DNA of 64,000 bases, from NCBI RefSeq assembly GCF_022341425.1, contig NZ_JABFUC010000011.1, positions 1 through 64,000 of the forward strand, in the 5' to 3' direction. Made by a program: the position numbers and the translations under genes. Positions 27,231 to 36,698 of this stretch are shown in pieces. This DNA comes from Billgrantia campisalis. GTDB taxonomy: Bacteria > Pseudomonadota > Gammaproteobacteria > Pseudomonadales > Halomonadaceae. The first letter of the stretch is position 1. Each line of letters opens with the position of its first letter. The notes below the pieces were generated by a model that saw only the letters and a list, made by a program, of their open reading frames with translations, was not told the origin of the DNA and ran no database searches.

Positions 27231-28811
27231 ATGTTCAAGAAGACCGTCCTGGCCAGCGCCGTGATCGGCGCCATGCTGGCCACCGCCGCTCATGCCGAAA
27301 CCCTGCGCTGGACCCGCTCCGCGGACAGCCTGACCATGGATCCCCACTCCCAGAACGAGGGGCCGACCCACTCGGTCAACCACCAGATCTTCGATACCCT
27401 GGTCTACCAGGACATGGACGTGAACTATCAGCCGGGCCTGGCCACCGACTGGTATGTCCATCCAGACGACCCCAAGGTCTGGGTGTTCGAGATCCGCGAG
27501 GGGGTGACCTTCCACGAGGGCCAGTCGCTGACCGCCCACGACGTGGTCTTCTCGCTCAACCGCGCCCGCCACGAGCACGCCGACATGCGCGGCCTGCTGA
27601 CTTCCATCGCCGAGGTGCGTGCCGCCGACGACTACACGGTGCACGTGGAGACCCACGACCCCAACCCGCTGCTGCCCAACAACCTCACCAACCTGTTCAT
27701 CATGAGCCGCGAGTGGGCCGAGGAGCACGGCGTCGAGGAGCCGCAGAACTACGCCGCCGGTGAAGAGACCTATGCGGTGCGCAACGCCAACGGCACCGGT
27801 CCCTTCCGGGTCGAAAGCCGCGAGCCCGACGTGCGTACCGTCTTCGTGCGCAACGACGACTACTGGGGCATCGATCACTATCCGATGGAGATCTCCCGGC
27901 TGGTGTTCACCCCCATCGAGTCGGCTGCCACCCGCGTGGCGGCGCTGCTCTCCGGCGAGGTCGACCTGCTCCAGGAGACCCCGGTACAGGACATCGAGCG
28001 CCTGGGCAACGCGCCCGGCCTGAAGAACGAGCAGGGCGCCGAGAACCGCACCATCTTCCTGGGCATGCAGATGGGAGCGGCAACCCTGGAGACCGTCGAT
28101 ACCGACGACAATCCCTTCGCCGACCGCCGCGTGCGCGAGGCGATCAATCTGGCGGTGGACGCCAACACCATCCAGGTAGCGGTGATGCGCGGCAACGCCG
28201 AGCCCGCCGGCATGATCGCGCCGCCCTTCGTCAACGGCTACACCGAGGAGATGGACGTGGTGCTGCCGGCGGATATGGGTCGTGCCCAGCAGCTGATGGA
28301 AGAGGCCGGCTACGGCGACGGCTTCCGCGTCACCCTGCAGTGCCCCAACGACCGCTACGTCAATGACGAGCAGATCTGCCAGGCGGTGGTCAGCATGCTG
28401 GCGCGCATCGGCATCACCGTGGACCTGGTGGCCCAGACCCGCTCGCTGCACTTCGCCGAACTGGCCCGCGGCGAGTATGACTTCTACATGCTCGGCTGGG
28501 GCGTGCCGACCATGGACTCCGAGTACGTCTTCAACTACCTCTACCACACCAAGGAGGACGACCGCGGCACCTGGAACTTCACCGGCTACTCCGACGAGCG
28601 GGTGGACGAGCTGACCGTGGCCATGGGCCAGGAGACCGACGAAGAGACGCGCAACGCCATGATCGCGGAGGCCTGGCAGATCGTCCACGACGAGATTGTC
28701 TATATCCCGATCCACCACCAGATGCTGACCTGGTCGATGCGTGACGACATCGACTTCAAGGTGCAGAGCGAGAATACGCCGCACTTCAAGTATCTGAAGT
28801 TCAATAACTAA
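27231..28811 (+). CDS. Peptide-type ABC transporter, periplasmic binding protein
   Basis: A 526-residue SBP of the DppA/OppA family (cluster C), with a signal peptide (VLASAVIGAMLATAAHA). Mature-protein blocks are TMDPHSQNEGP, YQPGLATDWYV, WVFEIREGVTFHEGQ, TGPFRVESREPD, DNPFADRRVREAINLAVD and a C-terminal EAWQIVHDEIVYIPIHHQ. It feeds the permease and ATPase genes that follow. The sequence does not show the ligand: the family covers dipeptides, oligopeptides, opines and nickel. A strong hairpin after the stop probably lets this gene be expressed above the rest of the operon. Confidence 0.9.
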   Translation: MFKKTVLASAVIGAMLATAAHAETLRWTRSADSLTMDPHSQNEGPTHSVNHQIFDTLVYQDMDVNYQPGLATDWYVHPDDPKVWVFEIREGVTFHEGQSLTAHDVVFSLNRARHEHADMRGLLTSIAEVRAADDYTVHVETHDPNPLLPNNLTNLFIMSREWAEEHGVEEPQNYAAGEETYAVRNANGTGPFRVESREPDVRTVFVRNDDYWGIDHYPMEISRLVFTPIESAATRVAALLSGEVDLLQETPVQDIERLGNAPGLKNEQGAENRTIFLGMQMGAATLETVDTDDNPFADRRVREAINLAVDANTIQVAVMRGNAEPAGMIAPPFVNGYTEEMDVVLPADMGRAQQLMEEAGYGDGFRVTLQCPNDRYVNDEQICQAVVSMLARIGITVDLVAQTRSLHFAELARGEYDFYMLGWGVPTMDSEYVFNYLYHTKEDDRGTWNFTGYSDERVDELTVAMGQETDEETRNAMIAEAWQIVHDEIVYIPIHHQMLTWSMRDDIDFKVQSENTPHFKYLKFNN

Positions 28812-28828
28812 GCCAACGATGCAAACCA

Positions 28829-28861
28829 GCCCCCCGGCCGCCACAAGCGACCGGGGGGCTA
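28829..28861 (+). terminator. Intra-operon hairpin after the binding-protein gene
   Basis: AGCCCCCCGG at 28829-28838 pairs perfectly with CCGGGGGGCT at 28852-28861 (10 bp, 13-nt loop). No T run follows; the next gene starts 17 bases later. Such structures after SBP genes commonly protect the upstream mRNA and reduce read-through. Confidence 0.7.
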
Positions 28862-28878
28862 ACTAATGTGGTAATCCC

Positions 28879-29859
28879 ATGCTTGCATTTCTAATACAGC
28901 GTGTACTACAGGCCGTCTTCGTGATGTTCGTGGTCGCGCTCATCGCCTTCTCGCTGTTCCACTATGTCGGCGACCCGGTGCTCAACATGCTCGGCCAGGA
29001 GGCCACCGAGGCCGACCGGGCCGAGCTGCGGGCGCGACTGGGCCTCGACCAGCCGGTGGTGGTGCAGTTCTATCGTTTCATCGTCAATGCCGCTCAGTTC
29101 GAGTTCGGCATCTCCTACCGCTCGGCGCGCCCGGTCACCGACCTGATCATGGAGCGCCTGCCGGCGACCCTGGAGCTGGCCATCATCTCGGCGATCTTCG
29201 CCGTGGTCATGGGCATCGGTCTGGGGATCTTCACGGCCCTGCGCCGCCGCAGCTGGCTGTCGAAGTTCATCATGACCACCTCGCTGATCGGCGTCTCGCT
29301 GCCCACCTTCCTGATCGGGGTGCTGCTGATCTACCTGTTCGCGGTGGAACTGGGCTGGCTGCCGGCCTTCGGTCGGGGCCAGACGGTGCACATCGGCGAC
29401 TGGTGGACCACCGGGCTTTTGACCACCAGCGGCCTGCGTTCGCTGATCCTGCCGGCGATCACCCTGGGGCTCTTCCAGCTGACGCTGATCATGCGCCTGG
29501 TGCGTGCCGAGATGCTCGAGGTGCTCAGCACCGACTACATCAAGTTCGCCCGGGCCCGGGGGCTCTCCAAGCGCGTGGTCAATCTGCGCCATGCGCTGAA
29601 GAACACCCTCATCCCGGTGATCACCATCATCGGCCTGCAGTTGGGGACCATTATCGCCTTCGCCATCATCACCGAGACGGTGTTCCAGTGGCCCGGCGTG
29701 GGGGCGCTGTTCATTACTGCAGTGCGCTTCGTCGATATCCCGGTGATGGCCGCCTACCTGATGATGATCGGCCTGGTGTTCGTGGTCATCAACCTGGTGG
29801 TGGACCTGCTCTACTACGCCGTCGACCCGCGCCTGCGGGTGCAGGGAGGTGCCAAATGA
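28879..29859 (+). CDS. Peptide-type ABC transporter, DppB-like permease
   Basis: A 326-residue membrane permease with six predicted helices (first LQAVFVMFVVALIAFSLFHY). The N-terminal DxxxNMLG-like block (GDPVLNMLGQEATEADRAEL) and the C-terminal EAA-type loop (YIKFARARGLSKRVVNLRHA) are as in DppB/OppB. The last TM is followed by VVDLLYYAVDPRLRV, the family signature. It overlaps the next permease gene by 4 nt (ATGA). Confidence 0.93.
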   Translation: MLAFLIQRVLQAVFVMFVVALIAFSLFHYVGDPVLNMLGQEATEADRAELRARLGLDQPVVVQFYRFIVNAAQFEFGISYRSARPVTDLIMERLPATLELAIISAIFAVVMGIGLGIFTALRRRSWLSKFIMTTSLIGVSLPTFLIGVLLIYLFAVELGWLPAFGRGQTVHIGDWWTTGLLTTSGLRSLILPAITLGLFQLTLIMRLVRAEMLEVLSTDYIKFARARGLSKRVVNLRHALKNTLIPVITIIGLQLGTIIAFAIITETVFQWPGVGALFITAVRFVDIPVMAAYLMMIGLVFVVINLVVDLLYYAVDPRLRVQGGAK

Positions 29860-30821
29860 GCCAGGAACAGAAAACGCCCGCAGCGGCCCCGGCGGTGCCC
29901 AAGCCACCCAGCAAGCTGCGCGCCTTCCTGGACAGCGATATCGTCTACTCCTGGAAGCGCCAGCCGGTGGTGATAGTGGCGACGCTGGTGACCCTGGTGA
30001 TGTTCGCCGGCGCGCTCTTCGCCCCCTGGATCGCGCCGCAGAACCCCTTCGATCCTCGCCAGCTGGAGCTGATCGACGCCTTCACGCCGCCGCTGACCAC
30101 GTCGGACTTCACCGGTAACTTCTACCTGCTGGGCAGTGACAGCCAGGGCCGCGACGTCTTCTCGGCGATCCTCTACGGCTCGCGCATCTCGCTGCTGGTG
30201 GGCTTCGCGGCGGTGATCTTCGCCCTGGCGCTGGGCACCGCCCTGGGCCTGATGGCGGGTTTCCGCGGCGGCTGGCGCGATGCGCTGATCATGCGTATCG
30301 CCGACGTCCAGCTCACCTTTCCCTCGATCTTGATGGCGCTGCTGATCTTCGGCGTGATCCGCGGGTTTCTGCCGCGTTCGATGCATGCCGAGGTGGCGAT
30401 CATCGTGCTGATCATCGCCATCGGCCTCTCCGACTGGGTGCAGTACGCCCGGGCGGTGCGCGGTGCCACCATGGTCGAGAAGGGCAAGGAGTACGTGCAG
30501 GCGGCCCGGGTGATCGGCCTGCCGGCGCGCAAGATCCTCTTTCAGCATATCCTGCCCAATGTGATGCGACCGGTGCTGGTGATCGGCACCATCGGGCTGG
30601 CGCTCGCCATCATCGCCGAGGCGACGCTCTCCTTCCTGGGGGTCGGCATGCCGGCCACCCAGCCAAGCCTGGGGACCCTGATCCGGGTCGGCCAGGACTA
30701 CATGTTCTCGGGAGAGTGGTGGATCCTGCTCTTCCCCGGGGTGGCGCTGCTGATGCTGGCGCTCTCCGTCAACCTGCTGGGAGACTGGTTGCGTGATGTC
30801 CTCAACCCCAAGCTCCGATAA
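29856..30821 (+). CDS. Peptide-type ABC transporter, DppC-like permease
   Basis: A 321-residue partner permease. It has an N-terminal cytoplasmic stretch, TM1 (PVVIVATLVTLVMFAGALFA), the periplasmic block LLGSDSQGRDVFSAILYGSR typical of DppC/OppC, and the EAA loop (YVQAARVIGLPARKILFQHI). It ends [16 protein letters not shown], again a family mark. The start is the ATG overlapping the previous stop; AGGGAGG lies just before. The downstream ATPase gene begins inside its 3' end. Confidence 0.93.
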   Translation: MSQEQKTPAAAPAVPKPPSKLRAFLDSDIVYSWKRQPVVIVATLVTLVMFAGALFAPWIAPQNPFDPRQLELIDAFTPPLTTSDFTGNFYLLGSDSQGRDVFSAILYGSRISLLVGFAAVIFALALGTALGLMAGFRGGWRDALIMRIADVQLTFPSILMALLIFGVIRGFLPRSMHAEVAIIVLIIAIGLSDWVQYARAVRGATMVEKGKEYVQAARVIGLPARKILFQHILPNVMRPVLVIGTIGLALAIIAEATLSFLGVGMPATQPSLGTLIRVGQDYMFSGEWWILLFPGVALLMLALSVNLLGDWLRDVLNPKLR

Positions 30822-31896
30822 GGGCAACCAAGGTGCGATGCCGGCGGCGGGCCACGAGCCAAACGCCGCCGAAGCGTCGACGCCGGTACTCAGCGTTCAG
30901 CACCTGCGGGTGGAGTTTCCCACCCGCCACGGCACCCTGGTGGCGCTGGACGATGTCTCCTTCGATATCGCCCCGGGGGAAGTTCTCGGCGTGGTGGGTG
31001 AGTCCGGTGCCGGCAAGTCGATGACCGGCAATGCGGTGATTCAGCTGCTCGAGCCGCCCGGGCGTATCGCTGGCGGCGAGGTGCGCCTCGGCGGCAAACG
31101 CATCGATGACCTGCCGGAGGAGGACTTCGTGCCGCTGCGGGGCCGCCATATCGGCATGATCTTCCAGGACCCGCTGACCAGCCTCAACCCGCTGTTCTCG
31201 ATCGGCGACCAGCTGATCGAGACCATCCGCACCCACCTGCCGATGAACGAAAAGCAGGCGCGCGAGGAGGCCTTGAAACTGCTGCGGGAGGTGGGCATCC
31301 CCGCCGCGGAGGAGCGGCTGAACAGCTACCCTCACCAGTTCTCCGGCGGCATGCGCCAGCGGGTGGTGATCGCCCTGGCCCTGGCGGCGCGGCCCGAGTT
31401 CATCATCGCCGATGAGCCCACCACGGCACTGGATGTCTCGGTACAGGCGCAGATCCTCGCCCTGCTCAAGCGGCTCTGTGCCGACCACGGCACCGCGGTG
31501 ATGTTGGTCACCCACGACATGGGGGTGATCGCCGAGACCGCCGACCGGGTGGCGGTGATGTATGCCGGCCGGCTGATCGAGATCGGCCCCGTGGAGGAGG
31601 TGATCCGCGATCCCCAACACCCCTACACCAAGGGCCTGATGGCCTCGATCCCGGGCATCGAGAAGACCCTCGACCGGCTCTACCAGATCGAGGGCTCCAT
31701 GCCGCGGCTGGCGGCCATTCCCCCCGGCTGCGCCTTCAACCCGCGCTGCCCCCACGCCCAGGAGCGCTGTCGCCGCGAGCGGCCCGACCTGATGCCGGCG
31801 GGGGCCGGCCAGGCCGCCTGCTGGCTGCACGACCCGGTCGATCCGCTTCCCCGGATTGACCAGAACGACAAACAGGAGCATGCCCATGTGCGCTGA
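30796..31896 (+). CDS. Peptide-type ABC transporter, DppD-like ATPase
   Basis: A 366-residue ATPase with Walker A (GESGAGKS), signature [12 protein letters not shown] and Walker B ([12 protein letters not shown]), plus the C-terminal oligopeptide/dipeptide domain ([17 protein letters not shown]). The start is uncertain. ATG 30796 (or GTG 30793) overlaps the permease gene, while ATG 30838 follows AAGG closely and would remove 14 poorly conserved residues. The nucleotide-binding domain begins about 30 residues in, so either start gives a functional protein. Confidence 0.9.
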   Translation: MSSTPSSDKGNQGAMPAAGHEPNAAEASTPVLSVQHLRVEFPTRHGTLVALDDVSFDIAPGEVLGVVGESGAGKSMTGNAVIQLLEPPGRIAGGEVRLGGKRIDDLPEEDFVPLRGRHIGMIFQDPLTSLNPLFSIGDQLIETIRTHLPMNEKQAREEALKLLREVGIPAAEERLNSYPHQFSGGMRQRVVIALALAARPEFIIADEPTTALDVSVQAQILALLKRLCADHGTAVMLVTHDMGVIAETADRVAVMYAGRLIEIGPVEEVIRDPQHPYTKGLMASIPGIEKTLDRLYQIEGSMPRLAAIPPGCAFNPRCPHAQERCRRERPDLMPAGAGQAACWLHDPVDPLPRIDQNDKQEHAHVR

Positions 31897-32935
31897 CACG
31901 GCGATCAAGCAACAGCCGGTACCGGCGGGTGGCGACATCCTTCTGGAGGCCCGTGACCTGGCGCGCCACTTCGACGTCTCCAAGCCCTGGCTCAACCGGG
32001 TGCTGGAGCGCCGCGAAAAGCTGTCGCTCAAGGCGGTGGACGGGGTGAGTTTTTCCATCCGGCGCGGCGAGACCGTGGCGCTGGTCGGCGAGTCCGGCTG
32101 CGGCAAGTCCACGGTGGCCCGGCTGGTGGTGGGGCTCTACGGCCTGACTCGGGGCAGCCTCGTCTTCGACGGCGAGGACATCAGCGATCTGGCGAACCGG
32201 ACCGGCCGCCAGGCGGCCAGCCTGCGCAAGCGTTTCCAGATGATCTTCCAGGACCCCTACGCCAGCCTCAATCCGCTCTGGCGGGTGGGGACCATCATCG
32301 GCGAACCGCTGCGCTTCTTTCGCCCCGAGCTGAGCAGTGCCGACCGTCGCCGCCGGGTGGGCGAGTTGCTCGAACAGGTGGGCATGTCCCCCATGGATGC
32401 GCTGCGCTATCCCCACGAGTTCTCCGGCGGCCAGCGTCAGCGTATCTCCATCGCCCGGGCGCTCTCCAACGAGCCGGAGTTCATGATCTGCGACGAGCCC
32501 ACCTCGGCGCTGGACGTCTCGGTGCAGGCGCAGATCCTCAACCTGATGCGCGACCTGCAGGACGAATACGGCCTGACCTACCTGTTCATCAGCCACGACA
32601 TGGCGGTGGTCAAGCACATGGCCGACCGTATCGCGGTGATGTACCTGGGCCGCATCGCCGAGATCGCCCCGGCCGAGGCGCTCTTTGCCAACCCCCGCCA
32701 CCCCTACTCGAAGATGCTGCTGGCCGCGGTGCCGTCGCTGGAAGGGGCCGGCAAGGAGCGCACCACCATCCAGGGGGAGGTGCCCAACCCGGTCCATCCG
32801 CCCTCGGGCTGCGCCTTCCACCCGCGCTGCCCCCATGCCAATGAGCGCTGCCAGGCGGAAGTGCCGCTGCTGATTGCCCGGGACGACGGCAGCGAAGTGG
32901 CCTGTCACGGCGTCGAGGAGGGGCGCATCGAGTGA
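31886..32935 (+). CDS. Peptide-type ABC transporter, DppF-like ATPase
   Basis: A 349-residue second ATPase with Walker A (GESGCGKS), signature FSGGQRQRISIA, Walker B (FMICDEPTSALD) and the same Cys-containing C-terminal domain (PSGCAFHPRCPHANERC). Two ATGs lie close together at 31880 and 31886; AGGAG at 31874-31878 is one base from the first and seven from the second, which decides for 31886. It overlaps the DppD-like gene by 11 nt. Confidence 0.92.
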   Translation: MCADTAIKQQPVPAGGDILLEARDLARHFDVSKPWLNRVLERREKLSLKAVDGVSFSIRRGETVALVGESGCGKSTVARLVVGLYGLTRGSLVFDGEDISDLANRTGRQAASLRKRFQMIFQDPYASLNPLWRVGTIIGEPLRFFRPELSSADRRRRVGELLEQVGMSPMDALRYPHEFSGGQRQRISIARALSNEPEFMICDEPTSALDVSVQAQILNLMRDLQDEYGLTYLFISHDMAVVKHMADRIAVMYLGRIAEIAPAEALFANPRHPYSKMLLAAVPSLEGAGKERTTIQGEVPNPVHPPSGCAFHPRCPHANERCQAEVPLLIARDDGSEVACHGVEEGRIE

Positions 32936-32948
32936 GCGGGCGAGGCTG

Positions 32949-33713
32949 ATGCTGGAACTGCTCTCGCCGCTGTCGGGCGGGGTCAACCTGGGATTGGTGG
33001 CGCTCTCGGCCCTGACTTCGGGGATCTCCGCCGCCGCGGGCATTGGCGGGGGCACCCTGCTGATCATGACCATGGCCCAGGTGATGCCCGCCGCGGCGCT
33101 GATTCCGGTGCACGGCATGGTGCAGCTGGGCTCCAACGGCGGCCGGGCGGTGATGACCTGGCGCCACGTTCGCCGCGACATCGTCGCGGCGTTCCTGCCA
33201 GGCGTGATCCTGGGCGCCGTGGCGGCGGCCTGGCTGCTGATTCGCCTGCCTTACGGCGTGCTGGAACTGTGTATTGCCGCCTTCGTGCTCTACTCCTGCT
33301 GGGGGCCGGGCCTGCCCCAGCGGGCGGTGGGGCGCACCGGCACCGTGATCGCTGGCGCGGTGACCACGCTGCTCTCCAGCCTGGTGGGGGCCAGCGGTCC
33401 GCTGGTTGCCTCCTTCATCAAGCTCGGCATCAGCGAGCGCCTGCCGCGGGTGGCCACCTTCGCCACCTGCATGACGCTTCAGCACACCACCAAGGCGTTC
33501 ATCTTCGGCTTCGCCGGTTTCGTCTTCCGCGACTGGCTGGGGCTGATGCTGGCCATGGTGGCGGCGGGCTTCGCCGGCACCTGGCTCGGCCTGCGGCTGC
33601 TTCACCGGGTCACCGACCATCGCTTCGACTTTCTCTTCAATTGGGTGCTGACCCTGCTCGCCCTGCGCCTGATCTGGCTGGGGGTGGAGCGGCTCATGGC
33701 GATCGGTGCCTGA
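32949..33713 (+). CDS. TauE/SafE-family membrane permease
   Basis: A 254-residue integral membrane protein with about seven or eight helices. The first repeat begins NLGLVALSALTSGISAAAGIGGGTLLIM, and the second has VTTLLSSLVGASGPLVASFI, both with the glycine-rich signature of TauE/SafE (sulfite, sulfonate or organic anion export). I start at 32949 (MLELLSP) after GGCGAGG; the open frame reaches back to 32874 into the ATPase gene. It follows the ABC operon by 13 bases and may be its last gene. Substrate unknown. Confidence 0.85.
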   Translation: MLELLSPLSGGVNLGLVALSALTSGISAAAGIGGGTLLIMTMAQVMPAAALIPVHGMVQLGSNGGRAVMTWRHVRRDIVAAFLPGVILGAVAAAWLLIRLPYGVLELCIAAFVLYSCWGPGLPQRAVGRTGTVIAGAVTTLLSSLVGASGPLVASFIKLGISERLPRVATFATCMTLQHTTKAFIFGFAGFVFRDWLGLMLAMVAAGFAGTWLGLRLLHRVTDHRFDFLFNWVLTLLALRLIWLGVERLMAIGA

Positions 33714-33724
33714 TGCCGGTCTTC

Positions 33725-34513
33725 TCAGGCGCTCGCCCAGCACGCCGAATAGTGGGGGGTCACCGTGAGGCCGTCTTCCACTTCTTGAACCCTGATGGGC
33801 AATCCATAGAGTTCCCCCAGCCGAGAGCCGGTCAGGATCGACTGCGGGCAGCCGTCGGCGACCACCCGGCCGCGCTTGAGGAGCACGATGCGCTGGGCCA
33901 CGCTGGCGGCCAGGCTGATGTCGTGGAGGATGGCCAGTACGCCGACCCCCTGTGAGGCGGCTTCCCGGGCTGCCTTGAGTACCGTGATCTGATGCTGCAG
34001 GTCGAGGCTGGCGGTGGGTTCGTCAATCAGCAGATAGCGCCCACCGCCGAGCCGCTGACCGGCCCATAGCTGGGCCATCACCCGGGCCATGTGGGTGCGA
34101 TGCTGCTCCCCGCCGGAGAGGTTCGATATCGGGCGCCGGCGCAGTGCCTCCAGGTCGAGCAGCCGGAGAGCCTGGTCGGTGATCATGGCGATCTCGCTGC
34201 CTGTCAGTTCCCGCGGGATGCCCAGCTGGACCAGCGCCTCAACGCTGAAGGGAGCAATGACCCTTGGCGTCTGCTCCAGCACCGCGCGCTGGGTTGCCAG
34301 TTCGAAGGCGCTGAGCGTGGTGGGGCAGCGGGTGTCCATGCGCACTTCGCCACTGGCCCGTTCGGCGCCGCTAAGACAGTGCATCAGCGTGGACTTGCCC
34401 GCGCCGTTGGGGCCCAGCACGGCCACGAACTCCCCGGGCCGCAGCCGCAGGTTGATATCGTTGAGCAGGCGCTTTCCGCCCTTTACCAGTGTCAAGGCCT
34501 TGGCTTCAAGCAT
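33725..34513 (-). CDS. hmuV: Haem ABC transporter ATPase
   Basis: A 262-residue ATPase of the iron-chelate/haem class. Walker A is GPNGAGKS, the signature LSGGEQHRTHMARVMAQL is typical of HmuV/BhuV, and Walker B is YLLIDEPTASLD. It energises HmuU for haem uptake into the cytoplasm. It is the last gene of the minus-strand hmuTUV operon, overlaps hmuU by 8 nt, and converges with the TauE gene with only 11 bases between. Confidence 0.9.
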   Translation of the reverse strand: MLEAKALTLVKGGKRLLNDINLRLRPGEFVAVLGPNGAGKSTLMHCLSGAERASGEVRMDTRCPTTLSAFELATQRAVLEQTPRVIAPFSVEALVQLGIPRELTGSEIAMITDQALRLLDLEALRRRPISNLSGGEQHRTHMARVMAQLWAGQRLGGGRYLLIDEPTASLDLQHQITVLKAAREAASQGVGVLAILHDISLAASVAQRIVLLKRGRVVADGCPQSILTGSRLGELYGLPIRVQEVEDGLTVTPHYSACWASA

Positions 34514-35570
34514 GGGAGAGACTCCTGGAGCGTCGCGTCAACAGCCAGAGGAAGAAGGGCCCACCGATCAGGCTGGTGGCGATGCCGATGGGGGGTTCCT
34601 GTGGAGGAATCGTCAGGCGCACGGCAAGGTCGGCGGCCAGCACCAGGCTGATACCCAGCAGGGCCGCCGCCGGCAGCACCCAGCGGTGGCCATGGCCGAT
34701 CAGCAGGCGCGCTAGATGGGGGGCCACCAGTCCGATGAAGCCGATGGGGCCGGCGGCCGCGGTGACGGCGCCGACGCATAGCGCGGCGGCCAGGGCCAGG
34801 CGACGCTTGCTGCGCTCCACATCCAGCCCGGCATGAAAGGCCTGACGCTCTCCGAGCTGAAACAGGTCGAGCCCGCGTGCCTGGAACCAGAAAACGGGCG
34901 TCACCGCCAGGGTGATGCCCAGCGCCATCCACACCACCGGCCAGCCGGTGTGCCCCAGTCCCCCCATGCTCCAGAAGGTGAGGTCGCGCAGGGCCTGGTC
35001 GTCGGCGACATAGACCAGTACGCCCAGCAGTGCGCCAGCGATGGTGTTGATCGCAATGCCGATGAGGATCAGCAGCGCCACGGAGGTTTCGCCCCCTCGG
35101 CGGGAGAGCGTGAACACGCAGGCCATGGCGATCGTGCTGCCGAGAAACGCCGCCAGCGGCAGTAGCGCGCCCTGGGCCAGCGCCGGGAGTTCCGGGGCCA
35201 CCAGCCCGCCAAGCACGATGGCGCTGACGGCCCCGATGGAGGCCCCGGCCGTGATGCCGATCAGTCCTGGATCGGCCAGGGGGTTTCGCAACATCCCCTG
35301 AAGCGCGGTGCCGGAGAGCGCAAGTGCCATGCCCACTGCCAGGCCCAGGGTCAGCCGCGGCAGGCGGATCTGCCAGAGGATGCTGGCATCCAGCGGCTCC
35401 CCCTGGCCGATGAGCGCCGCCCAGAGCCGGGTGCCGCCGATCGGTACCGGGCCGAGCATGAGCTCGGCCAGCATCAGCGACAGCGTCACCGCAGCGAGGG
35501 CGGCCAGAATCAGCGCCTGGCGGGAAGCTGTTGGCCGCCAGGCGCTCTTGCGTAGGACCGCAGCGATCAT
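34506..35570 (-). CDS. hmuU: Haem ABC transporter permease
   Basis: A 354-residue FecCD/BtuC-type permease with about ten helices. Conserved blocks are LWQIRLPRLTLGLAVGMALALSG, LQGMLRNPLADPGLIGITAGAS and GPIGFIGLVAPHLARLLIGHGHR. Haem specificity comes from its position between hmuT and hmuV and beside hutWX and a haem receptor. It overlaps hmuT by 4 nt. Confidence 0.9.
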   Translation of the reverse strand: MIAAVLRKSAWRPTASRQALILAALAAVTLSLMLAELMLGPVPIGGTRLWAALIGQGEPLDASILWQIRLPRLTLGLAVGMALALSGTALQGMLRNPLADPGLIGITAGASIGAVSAIVLGGLVAPELPALAQGALLPLAAFLGSTIAMACVFTLSRRGGETSVALLILIGIAINTIAGALLGVLVYVADDQALRDLTFWSMGGLGHTGWPVVWMALGITLAVTPVFWFQARGLDLFQLGERQAFHAGLDVERSKRRLALAAALCVGAVTAAAGPIGFIGLVAPHLARLLIGHGHRWVLPAAALLGISLVLAADLAVRLTIPPQEPPIGIATSLIGGPFFLWLLTRRSRSLSHA

Positions 35571-36499
35571 GGTGATGCCCCCTGCGAGGCGTTCATGGTG
35601 GCAACGATCGATTCGTGCAGCTGGCGGATGGCGAGGGGCGTGCGCGGGCCGTAGCCGAGCAGCAGCATACCTTCCATGGTGATAAGGCGTTGCTGCTGGC
35701 CGGCCGGCGTGTCGGCAAGATCCGGCCGCTGCAGGATCGTCTGTGGTGATCCACCCTCCAGTTGCTCCGCCATCATCAGCACGATATCGGGCTGCAGGGA
35801 TATCACCGATTCCATGGACAAGGGGCGATAGCCGGTGATGCCGCCGGTCAGCGGCTTGCCTCCCGCCATCCGAATCATCGATTCGGCAACGGTACCCTTC
35901 CCCCCGATGATCATCGGCCCGCTGTCCGCCGAGAGCACGAACAGGACCCGGGGGGCGTGGGTATCGACGTCGATGCGCCGCTGCACCTCGGCCAGCTCCG
36001 ACTCGAAGCGGTTTGCCAGCCGGTCGGCCGCGGACTCTCTGCCGAGGGCCTCACCGACGAAGCGGATCTTGGCGGAAACGTCCTCGGCTGCCTTGCCGTT
36101 GGGGGCCGGTGCCTGCAGGAGCGAGACGCCGGCGGCGCGCAGCCGGGCCAGGGTGGCATCGGGGCCGGCGAAGTGGCTGGCCAGCACCATCTCGGGGCGC
36201 AGCGAGAGCACCCCTTCGGGGGACAGCGTACGAACGTAGCCGATGCTGGGCAGTGCCTCGAGGCTGGCCGGATAGGTGGAGGTGGTATCAACGCCGACCA
36301 CGCGGTGGCCCTCATCCAGGGCGAAGACGATTTCGGTGAGGTCGCCACCGGCGATGACGATGCGCTCGGCCGCCTGGGCTTGCATGACCGCCAGCCATGA
36401 CAGAGTGGCCGCCACGAGCGTCAGCAGCAGGTGGTGACGGCGCGAAAAAGCGGCCGCGCGGGTTGGCTGGGGCGGTGGCCGCTGTAGGGTGATGGGCAT
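35567..36499 (-). CDS. hmuT: Haem-binding periplasmic protein
   Basis: A 310-residue class III binding protein. A long signal peptide (HHLLLTLVAATLSWLAVMQAQAA) precedes ERIVIAGGDLTEIVFALDEGHRVVGVDTTSTYP, the standard HmuT opening, and PSIGYVRTLSPEGVLSL follows. I start at 36499 (MPITLQR): AGGAGG lies five bases upstream, whereas the frame open to 36517 would need a TTG start. It is the first gene of hmuTUV and is divergent from the haem receptor gene across a region with a Fur-like site. Confidence 0.9.
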   Translation of the reverse strand: MPITLQRPPPQPTRAAAFSRRHHLLLTLVAATLSWLAVMQAQAAERIVIAGGDLTEIVFALDEGHRVVGVDTTSTYPASLEALPSIGYVRTLSPEGVLSLRPEMVLASHFAGPDATLARLRAAGVSLLQAPAPNGKAAEDVSAKIRFVGEALGRESAADRLANRFESELAEVQRRIDVDTHAPRVLFVLSADSGPMIIGGKGTVAESMIRMAGGKPLTGGITGYRPLSMESVISLQPDIVLMMAEQLEGGSPQTILQRPDLADTPAGQQQRLITMEGMLLLGYGPRTPLAIRQLHESIVATMNASQGASP

Positions 36500-36698
36500 G
36501 GTCACCTCCTTGACCAAACGCTAAGGATTATCATTATCTTTTGATGCGTCAAGTCTCAATCCCTCGAAAGGCGTCACAGGCGGACATGATGGGCAGCAAA
36601 GTGACCTAAATCATACTAAGATACAAAGGGCAGTTGTTAACGAGTATCGTTTGTATTTATATTTATCATCTTGGTCAGCGACGTGAAAAGGAGCCTTC
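36500..36698. promoter_or_regulatory. Divergent hmuT / haem receptor promoter region with Fur-box-like site
   Basis: GGATTATCATTATCTT at 36525-36540 matches much of the Fur consensus (GATAATGATAATCATTATC) and lies 26 bases before hmuT. A second AT-rich patch, GTATTTATATTTATCATC near 36652-36669, is a weaker candidate for the rightward gene. The whole 199 bases are much more AT-rich than the surroundings. No gene is visible. Confidence 0.7.
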
